Part shown: in pieces, positions 14,499 through 20,840 of the stretch | Layout of the letters: each line of letters begins with the position of its first letter | Numbering within the stretch: the first letter of the stretch is position 1 | Virus record (IMG/VR): IMGVR_UViG_3300022746_000019 | Location: 1 to 64,000 of that record | Origin: a virus | Reading direction: 5' to 3' (one strand) | DNA length: 64,000 nt | The notes under the pieces: generated by a model | Database searches by the model: none | Told to the model about the DNA's origin: nothing | Seen by the model: only the letters and a program-made list of their open reading frames with translations | Program-made: the position numbers and the translations under genes

Positions 14499-14705
14499 AT
14501 GTCACACGCGACCACGAACCCCGCTAACTACAATTGCTCAACCGACTTTGAGGCGTTCGACCATAGCGACGAGTGCGACTTCGAAGGTCCGGTGGACGGA
14601 GTCGAGGTGGGCAACCTCACTCCCGACGGATACCGTTCCGCAGGCTACACGCAACACTTTGTCTGCCCAAAGTGCAACGCTGAAGTTGAGCGCGAGCGCT
14701 ACTAA
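14499..14705 (+). CDS. Small zinc-binding protein
   Basis: 68 residues starting 2 nt after the previous stop. An acidic N-terminal half is followed by HFVCPKCNAEVERERY; ECDFEG upstream could supply a further Cys. Function unknown. Confidence 0.65.
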   Translation: MSHATTNPANYNCSTDFEAFDHSDECDFEGPVDGVEVGNLTPDGYRSAGYTQHFVCPKCNAEVERERY

Positions 14706-14712
14706 CAACCAC

Positions 14713-14736
14713 GGAGGGGGGCGCAAGCCCCCCTCC
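14713..14736 (+). terminator. GNRA-capped hairpin
   Basis: GGAGGGGGGC, GCAA, GCCCCCCTCC: a perfect 10-bp stem with a GNRA tetraloop and no T-run. It sits between two genes that probably share a transcript, so it may be an mRNA-stabilising or processing element more than a terminator. Confidence 0.6.
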
Positions 14737-14754
14737 CCTACCGAAGGGGCAAGC

Positions 14755-14970
14755 ATGATTCCCAAGACTGAACAAGCGGTCTATGTAGTACTCCGACTCT
14801 CAAGCCTGTTCTTTGGCGGTTGGTGTTTCTACTTTGTAGTCCAGAGCCTGAACACCACCGGACCTACGCATGAGCGGGCGGTGGCATGGGCGGTCGCGAT
14901 GCTGTTCATCACGACAACCTACGAACTAATCCGGTTTGTCGCCCTGGTTCTGAACGGCAGACTCCGATAG
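14755..14970 (+). CDS. Small membrane protein, two TM helices
   Basis: 71 residues from ATG 14755 with GAAGGGG upstream. Hydrophobic segments at about 9-29 (YVVLRLSSLFFGGWCFYFVV) and 43-66 (AWAVAMLFITTTYELIRFVAL), joined by a short polar loop. It probably sits in the host inner membrane. Third gene of cassette 0. Confidence 0.65.
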   Translation: MIPKTEQAVYVVLRLSSLFFGGWCFYFVVQSLNTTGPTHERAVAWAVAMLFITTTYELIRFVALVLNGRLR

Positions 14971-14971
14971 C

Positions 14972-15193
14972 GAGGGGGCGGGGCGCGAGCCCCGCCTCAC
15001 CGCGGGATTGTTTGTGTTGGCTCCCACCCTCCCAGAGCCTAACCTTAAAAGGGATAGTAGTAGAGAGAGTCGTTACCAAATCGTTACAGATCACCCGTTA
15101 TCGAATCGTTACAAAACCAGGTGGCGCGGCGGCACGGAGTACGGCATAGTACTCCATGTGAACGGGAAATACCCGACACGGAAGGGGAACATC
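14972..15193 (+). promoter_or_regulatory. Cassette control region A
   Basis: GC hairpin with GCGA loop (14977-14996), TTTGTGTTGG (15011-15020), hairpin GGCTC/GAGCC (15019-15023, 15035-15039) with 11-nt loop CCACCCTCCCA, GAGAGAG, two boxes (15071-15087 and 15096-15115), CCAGGTGGC, -10-like CATAGT (15145-15150), CTCCATGTG, a CGGG/CCCG hairpin and GAAGGGGA before ATG 15194. Confidence 0.6.
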
Positions 15194-15424
15194 ATGTCTC
15201 GACCATTGAGTGCAATCGCTCAAGAAATTGAATCGGTATGGGCTAAGCCGTATTTCGGCGCGGTACCGTATCTGCGCGCTATGCGTTCACTGTCGTCAAT
15301 CACCGATAGTTTCTTCGATGACACCGCCGAAGGCGTCGTTATCTACTTTCTCGCTAACGCCGCCACATGGCGCGGCGAGGACGCCCGCCGCATCAAGGCA
15401 GAATTGCGGGGGATGTTGAAGTGA
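15194..15424 (+). CDS. Hypothetical protein (76 aa)
   Basis: MSRPLSAIAQEIESVWAKPY... starts at ATG 15194 after the SD GAAGGGGA; longer in-frame extensions run through the control region and are rejected. Helical, with DDTAEGVVIYFLANAATW centrally and a basic end. I do not recognise it. Confidence 0.65.
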   Translation: MSRPLSAIAQEIESVWAKPYFGAVPYLRAMRSLSSITDSFFDDTAEGVVIYFLANAATWRGEDARRIKAELRGMLK

Positions 15425-15531
15425 CCGTTATCTTCTCCGCCCCCACATGCGCAGAGTGCAAGCGCGTGTTTGATCTGACCGATGAGACCGATTCGCACGA
15501 GTGGTATTTCGGACACGACTGCGAAGTGTGA
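15421..15531 (+). CDS. Zinc-finger microprotein (36 aa)
   Basis: GTG 15421 overlaps the previous stop (GTGA). The protein reads VTVIFSAPTCAECKRVFDL, then ends HEWYFGHDCEV. CAEC plus the C-terminal HDC suggests a zinc site. Translational coupling supports it. Confidence 0.6.
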   Translation: MTVIFSAPTCAECKRVFDLTDETDSHEWYFGHDCEV

Positions 15532-15536
15532 GACCC

Positions 15537-15569
15537 CCGGCGGCCTGAGACCCCCGCTCAGGCCGCCGG
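15537..15569 (+). terminator. 12-bp GC-rich hairpin
   Basis: CCGGCGGCCTGA (15537-15548) and TCAGGCCGCCGG (15558-15569) form a perfect stem just after the stop at 15531. No T-run follows directly, but GTTGTTTGTGTTG follows about 25 nt later. Confidence 0.7.
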
Positions 15570-15759
15570 CCCTGCGCCTGGCGGGATCCGGCGTTGTTTG
15601 TGTTGGACAGCCCTCCCACCCTGTCTCAACCCTAAAGGGATTAGGGAGGGAGAGAGCTGCCGTTATCAAATCGTTATAAATCCAGGTGGCTGCTAGCCGT
15701 GGACTATGGCAGGGTTCTCCATGTGAGCGAGAAACTCTCGCCACGGAAGGGGAACTATC
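15570..15759 (+). promoter_or_regulatory. Cassette control region B
   Basis: TTGTTTGTGTTGG, hairpin GACA/TGTC (15606-15609, 15622-15625) with a CCCTCCCACCC loop, AGGGATTAGGGAGGGAGAGAG (able to pair with the loop), box 15661-15680, CCAGGTGGC, -10-like CAGGGT (15710-15715), CTCCATGTGA and the 5'-UTR hairpin GCGAGA/TCTCGC, then GGAAGGGGA before ATG 15760. Confidence 0.6.
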
Positions 15760-16176
15760 ATGGCCGCTGTGAAACTCAACGTTTCGTCAGCCATTGCGCT
15801 AATTGAAGCGCGCTTGTTGGAGGCAGACTTGCATGAGTCTGAAGAAGCCCGAATTAACGCGGAATACGAGAACGCTATCCGCGAATGGGACTTGCGTTGC
15901 GCCAGTCTGATTCGGAATGGCATCTCTGCCGAACTCGTCTCTGCCAAGACAACTATGTCTGGAACAGTTGTTGTCACGTTTGAGCTGGACGGGTACGCTG
16001 TCCCGCCCATGCCAATCAAGGCGGGGAACCCATACCGAAGCCTTGGCAAGGAGTACCGTCGCGGGCAGTACGTGGACGGGCGTGAAGAACTTCAGTTCGC
16101 TCTCAAACTGCTCCGCGCATCAGTTGGGGATACGGTAACCCTCTCCGCCCTCAACGGAGTCAAGAACTATCTCTGA
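15760..16176 (+). CDS. Hypothetical protein (138 aa)
   Basis: An N-terminal helical region (residues 8-50, with IEARLLEADLHESEEARINA) is followed by a beta-rich C-terminal half containing GTVVVTFELDGYAVPPMP. No domain recognised. Single gene of its cassette, closed by a GAAA-loop hairpin. Confidence 0.65.
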   Translation: MAAVKLNVSSAIALIEARLLEADLHESEEARINAEYENAIREWDLRCASLIRNGISAELVSAKTTMSGTVVVTFELDGYAVPPMPIKAGNPYRSLGKEYRRGQYVDGREELQFALKLLRASVGDTVTLSALNGVKNYL

Positions 16177-16187
16177 GTAACTCCCTG

Positions 16188-16462
16188 GGGAGGCGCGAAA
16201 GCGCCTCCCTTCGGGGCGGACCGGCCGGCCGAAATGTTTGTGTTGAGTCCCGCCCTCCCAGACTCTAACCCTAAAGGGATAGGAGGAGAGAGATCCGTTA
16301 CCAACTTGTTATAAATACCCGTTGCGCCTGGCCAGGGCGATCTGGTATGCCGCCTGCCTGAGCTGTCGTTATCAAACTGTAATAAATACTAGGTGCGGAT
16401 GTCATCCCTATGCCCTAAGTTTCTCCATGTGAGCAACTCCGCTCACCAAGAAAGGGGACGCC
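16188..16462 (+). promoter_or_regulatory. Cassette control region C (two promoters)
   Basis: Hairpin GGGAGGCGC-GAAA-GCGCCTCCC (16188-16209); TTTGTGTTG; hairpin GAGTC/GACTC (16245-16249, 16261-16265) with loop CCGCCCTCCCA; GGAGGAGAGAG. First box 16296-16315, then 6 nt, then TTGCGC (16322-16327), 18 nt, TATGCC (16346-16351). Second box 16367-16386, -10-like TAAGTT (16416-16421), CTCCAT and hairpin GTGAGC/GCTCAC (16429-16446), SD and ATG 16463. Confidence 0.65.
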
Positions 16463-16789
16463 ATGAGCGTTTATGTGACAGGACCGCAGATGCTGGTTCA
16501 GTCCGAATTGGTCGCTTCGGGAGAAGCCGCCGTGGTATGCATGGAGGAACAGGCTCTTCGCGAGGTGGTTGACCTTCGCGATGAGTCCACATGGAGCCAA
16601 TACCGCGAGATTGTGTTTGTAATCCGCGATTCTGGCACCATTGAGGAATCGAAGGAAACGCTGCAAGAAGTCTTTGCGCGTTACCCTTACGCGCTGGACG
16701 CAATCGTCGTTCAGGGCAATTCGTGGCTCTCGGCAATTTGCGAGGACACCGATTGCTGCCCGCCCGAGGGTAAGCCCGTCCACAACTAA
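16463..16789 (+). CDS. DUF4192-like C-terminal fragment protein
   Basis: 108 residues. Residues about 83-104 read VVQGNSWLSAICEDTDCCPP followed by EGKPV, the hallmark ending of actinobacterial DUF4192 proteins (W..L C.D..CCPPEG.P). The N-terminal part (SELVASGEAAVVCMEEQ) is much shorter than in full DUF4192 proteins (about 300 residues). Either a reduced phage version or a domain captured from a host gene. The role of DUF4192 is unknown. Confidence 0.65.
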   Translation: MSVYVTGPQMLVQSELVASGEAAVVCMEEQALREVVDLRDESTWSQYREIVFVIRDSGTIEESKETLQEVFARYPYALDAIVVQGNSWLSAICEDTDCCPPEGKPVHN

Positions 16790-16798
16790 ACAGAGAAG

Positions 16799-16832
16799 CC
16801 GCCCGTCCCGCGAGGGGCGGGCGGTCTTTTTT
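16799..16832 (+). terminator. Rho-independent terminator
   Basis: CCGCCCGTCCC (16799-16809), GCGA loop and GGGGCGGGCGG (16814-16824, one G-T pair) are followed by TCTTTTTTA. The strongest terminator in the array. Confidence 0.85.
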
Positions 16833-17151
16833 ATGCGCCCAAGCCCCCGGTGGCCTAGGGATCCGGATCTGCCCAGCTGCCTGGGCGGGCCGGCCAGCCA
16901 GCAGAATTGTTTGTGTTGAGCACCCACCCTCCCAGTGCTCTTATATAGGGGTTGGGGGGAGAGAGATCGATCATCGTTATCGAATTGTTATAAAAGAGAC
17001 TTGAACCGGCCAGGGCCGTGTGGTATGTCGCGTGCCTGAGCTTTCGTTACCAAACCGTTATAAAAACCCCATGCAAAGTGGCGGGTGAGTGTGGAATAGT
17101 TCACCTCGTGAGCAACACCGCTCACCTCAAACTCCGAAGGGGAGTGACGCC
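16833..17151 (+). promoter_or_regulatory. Cassette control region D (two promoters)
   Basis: TTGTTTGTGTTG; hairpin GAGCAC/GTGCTC (16918-16923, 16935-16940) with loop CCACCCTCCCA; GGGGGGAGAGAGA. Box 16975-16994, 6 nt, TTGAAC (17001-17006), 17 nt, TATGTC (17024-17029): a good sigma-70-type promoter. Second box 17045-17064, -10-like AATAGT (17095-17100), hairpin GTGAGC/GCTCAC (17108-17125), SD GAAGGGGAG, ATG 17152. The stretch 16833-16907 holds only GC-rich repeats such as GCCCAG/CTGGGC; no gene is seen in the whole span. Confidence 0.7.
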
Positions 17152-17550
17152 ATGAGTATGTATGGCGACCCGAATCAGGCGGGTACACCTGACAACACCG
17201 AGTGCTATCGGTGCGGCTTGCTCGATAAAGAGGTCGCGTACCTCAAGGGCACGATTCAGAATCTGCGTGCCACGCTCGCAGAGATTGGCGAAGCCCTTTG
17301 GGACCAAGCCAAAGAAGACATTGACAACGGCGAACCCGTTGCCACCTTCTCATTCGACGACATCCGCGAATTGGCGCAGCAGTGCGGCGTTTCGACTAAT
17401 GTCTCGTTCGTACTCACTGCCTCATTCGAAGCCCGCCTCACGGCTCCGTATGGCACCACGGCAGAAGAGGTCCTCAACGGTCTGAGCATCGACTCTGACT
17501 TTGACCTCGACGACTACGGCTTCGAGAGCGAAGAACTCGAGCCTCGCTAG
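17152..17550 (+). CDS. Hypothetical protein, paralogue of 18562-18960
   Basis: 132 residues from ATG 17152 (MSMYGDPNQAGTPDN). Layout: CxxC-type ECYRCG, a coiled-coil segment (KEVAYLKGTIQNLRATLAEI), DIRELAQQCGVSTNVSF, beta region FEARLTAPYGTT and an acidic C-terminus. The 18562 protein has the same length and matches at each point (EVTFTVEDMRALVDLLGIST, ATFEAILDVPYGT), so they are duplicates. Function unknown. Confidence 0.7.
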   Translation: MSMYGDPNQAGTPDNTECYRCGLLDKEVAYLKGTIQNLRATLAEIGEALWDQAKEDIDNGEPVATFSFDDIRELAQQCGVSTNVSFVLTASFEARLTAPYGTTAEEVLNGLSIDSDFDLDDYGFESEELEPR

Positions 17551-17556
17551 CCGACC

Positions 17557-17704
17557 GGAGGGGGGCGAAAGCCCCCCTCCCCCACACTTCCCGCCCCGCC
17601 CTCTCTCCCCCGTAGGGCGGGGCGGGAAACACTCCAAGGGGATGCCGGAGTGACCTGGCCCACATAAGCCGCTTGGCGGGGTACTTCCCCTTCCCCCGCC
17701 AAGC
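17557..17704 (+). repeat. Stack of four perfect GC-rich hairpins
   Basis: GGAGGGGGGC-GAAA-GCCCCCCTCC (17557-17580); a 14-bp stem TTCCCGCCCCGCCC/GGGCGGGGCGGGAA (17588-17601, 17615-17628); CACTCC/GGAGTG (17630-17635, 17647-17652); GCTTGGCGGG/CCCGCCAAGC (17671-17680, 17695-17704). No gene is seen here. The first probably marks the end of the 17152 gene's message. Confidence 0.7.
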
Positions 17705-17892
17705 CCGCCTGGAGCTCCGGATCCGGCGGCCGGGAATGTTTGTGTTGACCCACCCTCCTCATTGGGAATGTGTGTGGGAGAGAGATCGTCGATCACCGTT
17801 ACGCAACTGTAATAAATCCAGGTGGCGTGGGGCGGAGAGATAGGGCAGGATTCATCCCGTGAGCAACCGCTCACACTTAGAAGGGAAGCACC
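17705..17892 (+). promoter_or_regulatory. Cassette control region E
   Basis: ATGTTTGTGTTGACCCACCCTCC begins near 17737, but the first hairpin stem is not conserved in this copy. GGGAGAGAGA is followed by box 17797-17816, CCAGGTGGC, -10-like CAGGAT (17846-17851), hairpin GTGAGC/GCTCAC with a 4-nt loop (17859-17874), SD AAGGGA and ATG 17893. Confidence 0.55.
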
Positions 17893-18099
17893 ATGAAAAT
17901 TTGGATTAACGTCCACAACGGGCAGACTACCTGCCCGGAACACGCAGGCAATGAGTTGTCATTCTCAATTGAGAGTGCGCCCACGGCACTGCAGCACGAG
18001 ACTTCGTTCGGTACATGGGTAGCAGCCACGCCCGAAGAGGTCCAAGACTTGGTACTCATCGCGGGCGACGCCTGCGAGACTTGCGCGTTCGGATTTTAG
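17893..18099 (+). CDS. Small Cys protein (68 aa)
   Basis: MKIWINVHNGQTTCPEHAGN... carries TCPEH near residue 14 and GDACETCAFGF at the end, so a CxxH/CxxC zinc site is likely. Second-half pattern TPEEVQDLVLIAGDACETC resembles small actinophage proteins. Function unknown. Confidence 0.65.
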   Translation: MKIWINVHNGQTTCPEHAGNELSFSIESAPTALQHETSFGTWVAATPEEVQDLVLIAGDACETCAFGF

Positions 18100-18101
18100 C
18101 C

Positions 18102-18341
18102 ATGAAGTTTGTAGTCCGCGCCGACCAGAAGATTGAGTACAAAGAATTCGTCGTGGAGGCCGAAATCCTCTCTGCCGCCCAAGAGATTGTGTCAAATTTA
18201 ATTGACATGGACTTTGAGGTCCAGTTCTCCACCTGGACAGTGGGCATCGACGAAGCGCCGGAAACTAAGCCGTGTGATCGGTGCGGAGAGCCGGTCGATC
18301 TGACCGAGACTTACTGCGACGCGCAATGCGCTGAGGGGTAG
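18102..18341 (+). CDS. Small zinc-ribbon protein (79 aa)
   Basis: Starts at ATG 18102, 2 nt after the previous stop. The beta-alpha-beta N-terminal part (MKFVVRADQKIEYKEFVVEA) is followed by PCDRCGEPVDLTETYCDAQC, a CxxC/CxxxC zinc ribbon. A start inside the upstream gene is possible but less likely. Function unknown. Confidence 0.65.
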   Translation: MKFVVRADQKIEYKEFVVEAEILSAAQEIVSNLIDMDFEVQFSTWTVGIDEAPETKPCDRCGEPVDLTETYCDAQCAEG

Positions 18342-18561
18342 TGATACAGCCAGCCTGGTCCCCGAGAGGGGGCCGGGCCGGTTTGTGTTGGAGTCCCACC
18401 CACCCTGACTCTTACCTTTCAGGGATTGGTGGGAGAGAGATACGGCAGATCGCCCGTTATCGAACTGTAATAAATCCAGGTCGCAATTGTCGGTGGCATG
18501 CGGCATAGTTCACCTTGTGAGCAACAAGGCTCACACAAGACTCCGAAGGGGAGTGGTCGCC
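18342..18561 (+). promoter_or_regulatory. Cassette control region F
   Basis: TTTGTGTTGG; hairpin GAGTC/GACTC (18391-18395, 18407-18411) with loop CCACCCACCCT; AGGGATTGGTGGGAGAGAGA, whose GGTGGG matches the altered loop; box 18455-18474; CCAGGTCGC; -10-like CATAGT (18504-18509). In the 5'-UTR, CCTTGT/ACAAGG (18513-18518, 18524-18529) and GTGAGC/GCTCAC (18517-18522, 18529-18534) overlap and exclude one another. SD GAAGGGGAG, ATG 18562. Confidence 0.65.
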
Positions 18562-18960
18562 ATGATTTATGGCGAGAACCCGATTCAGGCGGGGAATCCT
18601 GAAGCCGCAGTATGCGCGGACTGCATGCAGAAAGACAGGCGGATTGCCTCGCTGGAGTCAACCGTCCAGCGCAAGGTAAACGACATGACTGCTGTCGGGA
18701 AGCGACTCTGGGCTGACACCCAGTCTTGCATCGACGAGGGTTACACCGAAGTGACCTTCACTGTCGAAGACATGCGGGCACTAGTGGATCTGCTGGGTAT
18801 CAGCACGGACATCCGCGTGCGCGTCACTGCCACCTTTGAGGCTATCCTAGATGTGCCCTACGGCACTGACCCGGACTACCTGATCGAGTCGTTCAGTGTC
18901 GACTGTGAGCATGACATGCTCCATTTCGGGTTCTCCGACGAAACTGTCGAACCCGAATAA
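18562..18960 (+). CDS. Hypothetical protein, paralogue of 17152-17550
   Basis: 132 residues, the same length as its paralogue. VCADCMQKDRRIASLESTVQ provides CxxC and the coiled coil, then EVTFTVEDMRALVDLLGIST, a beta region and an acidic C-terminus. Both copies keep the CxxC pair and the segment before PYGT, which suggests retained function. Confidence 0.7.
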   Translation: MIYGENPIQAGNPEAAVCADCMQKDRRIASLESTVQRKVNDMTAVGKRLWADTQSCIDEGYTEVTFTVEDMRALVDLLGISTDIRVRVTATFEAILDVPYGTDPDYLIESFSVDCEHDMLHFGFSDETVEPE

Positions 18961-19029
18961 CTTCCCCCGGAAGTTCCGCACCTGGGCATGTGTTTAAACT
19001 GCCCACCACTACTAAGAAGGGATAAGACA

Positions 19030-19089
19030 ATGATTACTGATCTATACAACAGCTGGACTAACCGCGAGACATGGGCGGTTAATCTCTAG
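19030..19089 (+). pseudogene. Remnant of NGWTNxETW-type small phage protein
   Basis: ATG 19030 after AAGGGATAAGACA reads MITDLYNSWTNRETWAVNL and stops at TAG 19089. Phages commonly encode a small protein with N-G-W-T-N-x-E-T-W-x-V-x-L followed by 50 or more further residues (DUF7249-like, from memory). Only the start survives here; the SD is intact. A functional 19-residue peptide cannot be excluded. Confidence 0.5.
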
Positions 19090-19449
19090 AACCTCCCGCC
19101 CAGTCTCTTCCCCTTCAGGCTGGGCGGGATCGGCCCGCCGACCTCAGCCACACTCCCCCGGTGGCTGGGGGACGGCACCCGGCTGGGCTGCTGTGGCAGC
19201 TCGGCCGGGCGGCCGCTTTGTTTGTGTCGGACGCCCACCCTCCCTCCGTCCTCTTATTAGGAATTATGGGAGAGAGAGCCGTTACCTAATTGTTATGAAA
19301 GATCCTTGACCTTCCAGGCAGATCATGCTAGGGCCGGGGATTCTGACGCCGTTACCAAACTGTAATAAAAGTAGGTGGAGAGTGTCAGTGCCATGCCGTA
19401 AGTTTCTCCATGTACCGAAGCCCAGTAGGTACAAAGAAGGGAGTTCGCC
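19090..19449 (+). promoter_or_regulatory. Cassette control region G (two promoters)
   Basis: GC hairpins CCCGGC/GCCGGG with GCTGC/GCAGC, then TTTGTTTGTGTCG; hairpin GGACG/CGTCC with loop containing CCACCCTCCC; GGGAGAGAGAG. Box 19280-19299, 6 nt, TTGACC (19306-19311), 17 nt, TAGGGC. Second box 19350-19369, -10-like TAAGTT (19399-19404), hairpin GTACC/GGTAC (19412-19416, 19428-19432), SD GAAGGGAG, ATG 19450. No gene is seen in 19090-19449. Confidence 0.65.
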
Positions 19450-19680
19450 ATGAGCGAGCAAGACTTTCTCGAATTCAGGTTCGAGGATAGCGAGTATGTA
19501 CGAACCGCTCGAGTTAGCCGCGATGTAATCCAAGGCCTGCTTATCAGCCGAATGAGCATGGACAGAATCATCAAGGCTACTGAATTGGTAGCCCGCACGG
19601 TTACCCCTGAGAATCAAGAAGAAGCGAACGCTGGCGGCTCGTGGGCGTTCATCACTGCGACACGGAAGGTGAGTGCCTGA
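19450..19680 (+). CDS. Hypothetical protein (76 aa)
   Basis: MSEQDFLEFRFEDSEYVRTA... has an acidic N-terminus and a helical middle (VIQGLLISRMSMDRIIKATE). First gene of its cassette, 1 nt before the next start. No domain recognised. Confidence 0.65.
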   Translation: MSEQDFLEFRFEDSEYVRTARVSRDVIQGLLISRMSMDRIIKATELVARTVTPENQEEANAGGSWAFITATRKVSA

Positions 19681-19681
19681 C

Positions 19682-20041
19682 ATGGGTAACCGTTCTGAGA
19701 TTATTGTCCAGAGCGATTCATTCGCTAGCAACCTCGTGTTCTACGGTCACTGGTCCGGGACGGACAACCTGCTCGCAGTAGCGAGAGTCCTCCAGCGTAC
19801 CGACCGCGTGGGCGACCCCTCGTACCTCGCGGCTCAGGTTTACTTCGAGTTCGCTGTGAACCTCGGACAGACTGACGGCAACCTGTCGTTCGGTATCCGC
19901 GCCTCCGATGGCACTGAGTGGGTGATGTGCGATGAACCGCCGGTCTACCTCAACGCCGACACGGGAGAGGTGGTCTACCAAGACATGACTCTGTCGAAGG
20001 ACACTCTCAAGGGTCTATTGTTAGACTCGCTCACCAAGTAA
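19682..20041 (+). CDS. Hypothetical protein (119 aa)
   Basis: Preferred start ATG 19682; GTG 19673 is an alternative. Beta-rich: SNLVFYGHWSGTDNLLAVAR, AAQVYFEFAVNLGQTDG, LNADTGEVVYQDMTLSK. I recall similar small proteins in actinophages but no function. Ends just before a 12-bp hairpin. Confidence 0.65.
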   Translation: MGNRSEIIVQSDSFASNLVFYGHWSGTDNLLAVARVLQRTDRVGDPSYLAAQVYFEFAVNLGQTDGNLSFGIRASDGTEWVMCDEPPVYLNADTGEVVYQDMTLSKDTLKGLLLDSLTK

Positions 20042-20048
20042 TCAACAC

Positions 20049-20075
20049 GGGGAGGCTGGAAAGTCCAGCCTCCCC
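20049..20075 (+). terminator. 12-bp hairpin between cassette genes
   Basis: GGGGAGGCTGGA (20049-20060), loop AAG, TCCAGCCTCCCC (20064-20075). No T-run. Like 14713-14736 it separates two genes without a new promoter, so an mRNA-stabilising or processing role is as likely as termination. Confidence 0.6.
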
Positions 20076-20095
20076 TACCTAAGAAGGGAAACGCA

Positions 20096-20575
20096 ATGCA
20101 TACTGCACACTTAATGCTAGTCCGAGCTGAGTCCCCAGAGGGAGCTCAGAACTATGTCGAATCGCGGCTCACTCACGACACCACTGTCGAACAGTGGTGG
20201 GACTGGTTCGCCATAGGCTCCGACGGTCGGTATTCACTCTCAAGCGCCATTGAGGGCTGGACCGGGGACGACTATGTCGTAGGGCTTGAAGCTACCCCTG
20301 GGCTGTTCCACCTAGCTGTGGACACTTTCTACGAATACCGCCGGCAAGCATTCGACCGGCACTCAGCTGAGCTGGAGAACAATGGCTGGATGTTCAGGCT
20401 CGACCAGGATGACATGATTACCTGGCGGCTCCGCCGGTTTGCCGACCTCTCCGCGTCTTACTATTGCGCGGAGAGCCATGTCTATGACCTGCATAATTTC
20501 TCAGCTAACTTGGATCTGTTCATTAAGGACACGGGTACTGACTGGTTCGCTGTCCTGGTGGATTTCCACTACTGA
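20096..20575 (+). CDS. Hypothetical protein (159 aa)
   Basis: MHTAHLMLVRAESPEGAQNY... is acidic and aromatic-rich, with VEQWWDWFAIGSDGRYS and NNGWMFRLDQDDMITWRL. It reads as a full soluble globular protein of a family seen in large actinophages; no function known to me. SD AAGAAGGGA. Confidence 0.65.
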   Translation: MHTAHLMLVRAESPEGAQNYVESRLTHDTTVEQWWDWFAIGSDGRYSLSSAIEGWTGDDYVVGLEATPGLFHLAVDTFYEYRRQAFDRHSAELENNGWMFRLDQDDMITWRLRRFADLSASYYCAESHVYDLHNFSANLDLFIKDTGTDWFAVLVDFHY

Positions 20576-20580
20576 CCAAC

Positions 20581-20654
20581 CGGCAGGCGGGAGTTGCGCC
20601 CCGCCTGCCGCCTCCCCGCCCGCGATCGTGCCCGCCAGCGCGATCGCGGGCACT
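20581..20654 (+). terminator. Tandem terminators
   Basis: CGGCAGGCGGG/CCCGCCTGCCG (20581-20591, 20600-20610) and GCCCGCGATCG/CGATCGCGGGC (20618-20628, 20641-20651), both perfect 11-bp stems. The second is followed by ACTTTGTTTGTGTT, so the conserved T-rich element acts here as a terminator tail. Confidence 0.8.
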
Positions 20655-20840
20655 TTGTTTGTGTTGGCCCTCCCACCCCGCTTAGGGAGTTGTTGTGAGA
20701 GAGATTTGATCTGTCCAGGGGTATTTGTTACATTTGGGTAACGGAATGATCGTTATCGAATCGTTATGGTTAATTCGTTGACACTGTCAGTGCGTGCTGT
20801 AATGTCTGCCATGCATTCAGTACCTAGAGAGAGAGATACC
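20655..20840 (+). promoter_or_regulatory. Cassette control region H
   Basis: TTTGTTTGTGTTGG, CCCTCCCACCCC, AGGGAG, GAGAGAGAT, box 20751-20770, 7 nt, TTGACA (20778-20783), 16 nt, TAATGT (20800-20805): the best consensus promoter in the array. It drives the Gp88-family gene. GAGAGAGAGA is the SD region before ATG 20841. Confidence 0.7.

Noticed and set aside
17089-17151. N-terminal extension of the 17152 gene
   Set aside because: It would translate the 5'-UTR hairpin and SD; the paralogue at 18562 starts at the matching position.
20766-20840. N-terminal extension of the Gp88-family gene
   Set aside because: It covers the TTGACA/TAATGT promoter, and the GAGAGAGA SD lies before ATG 20841.
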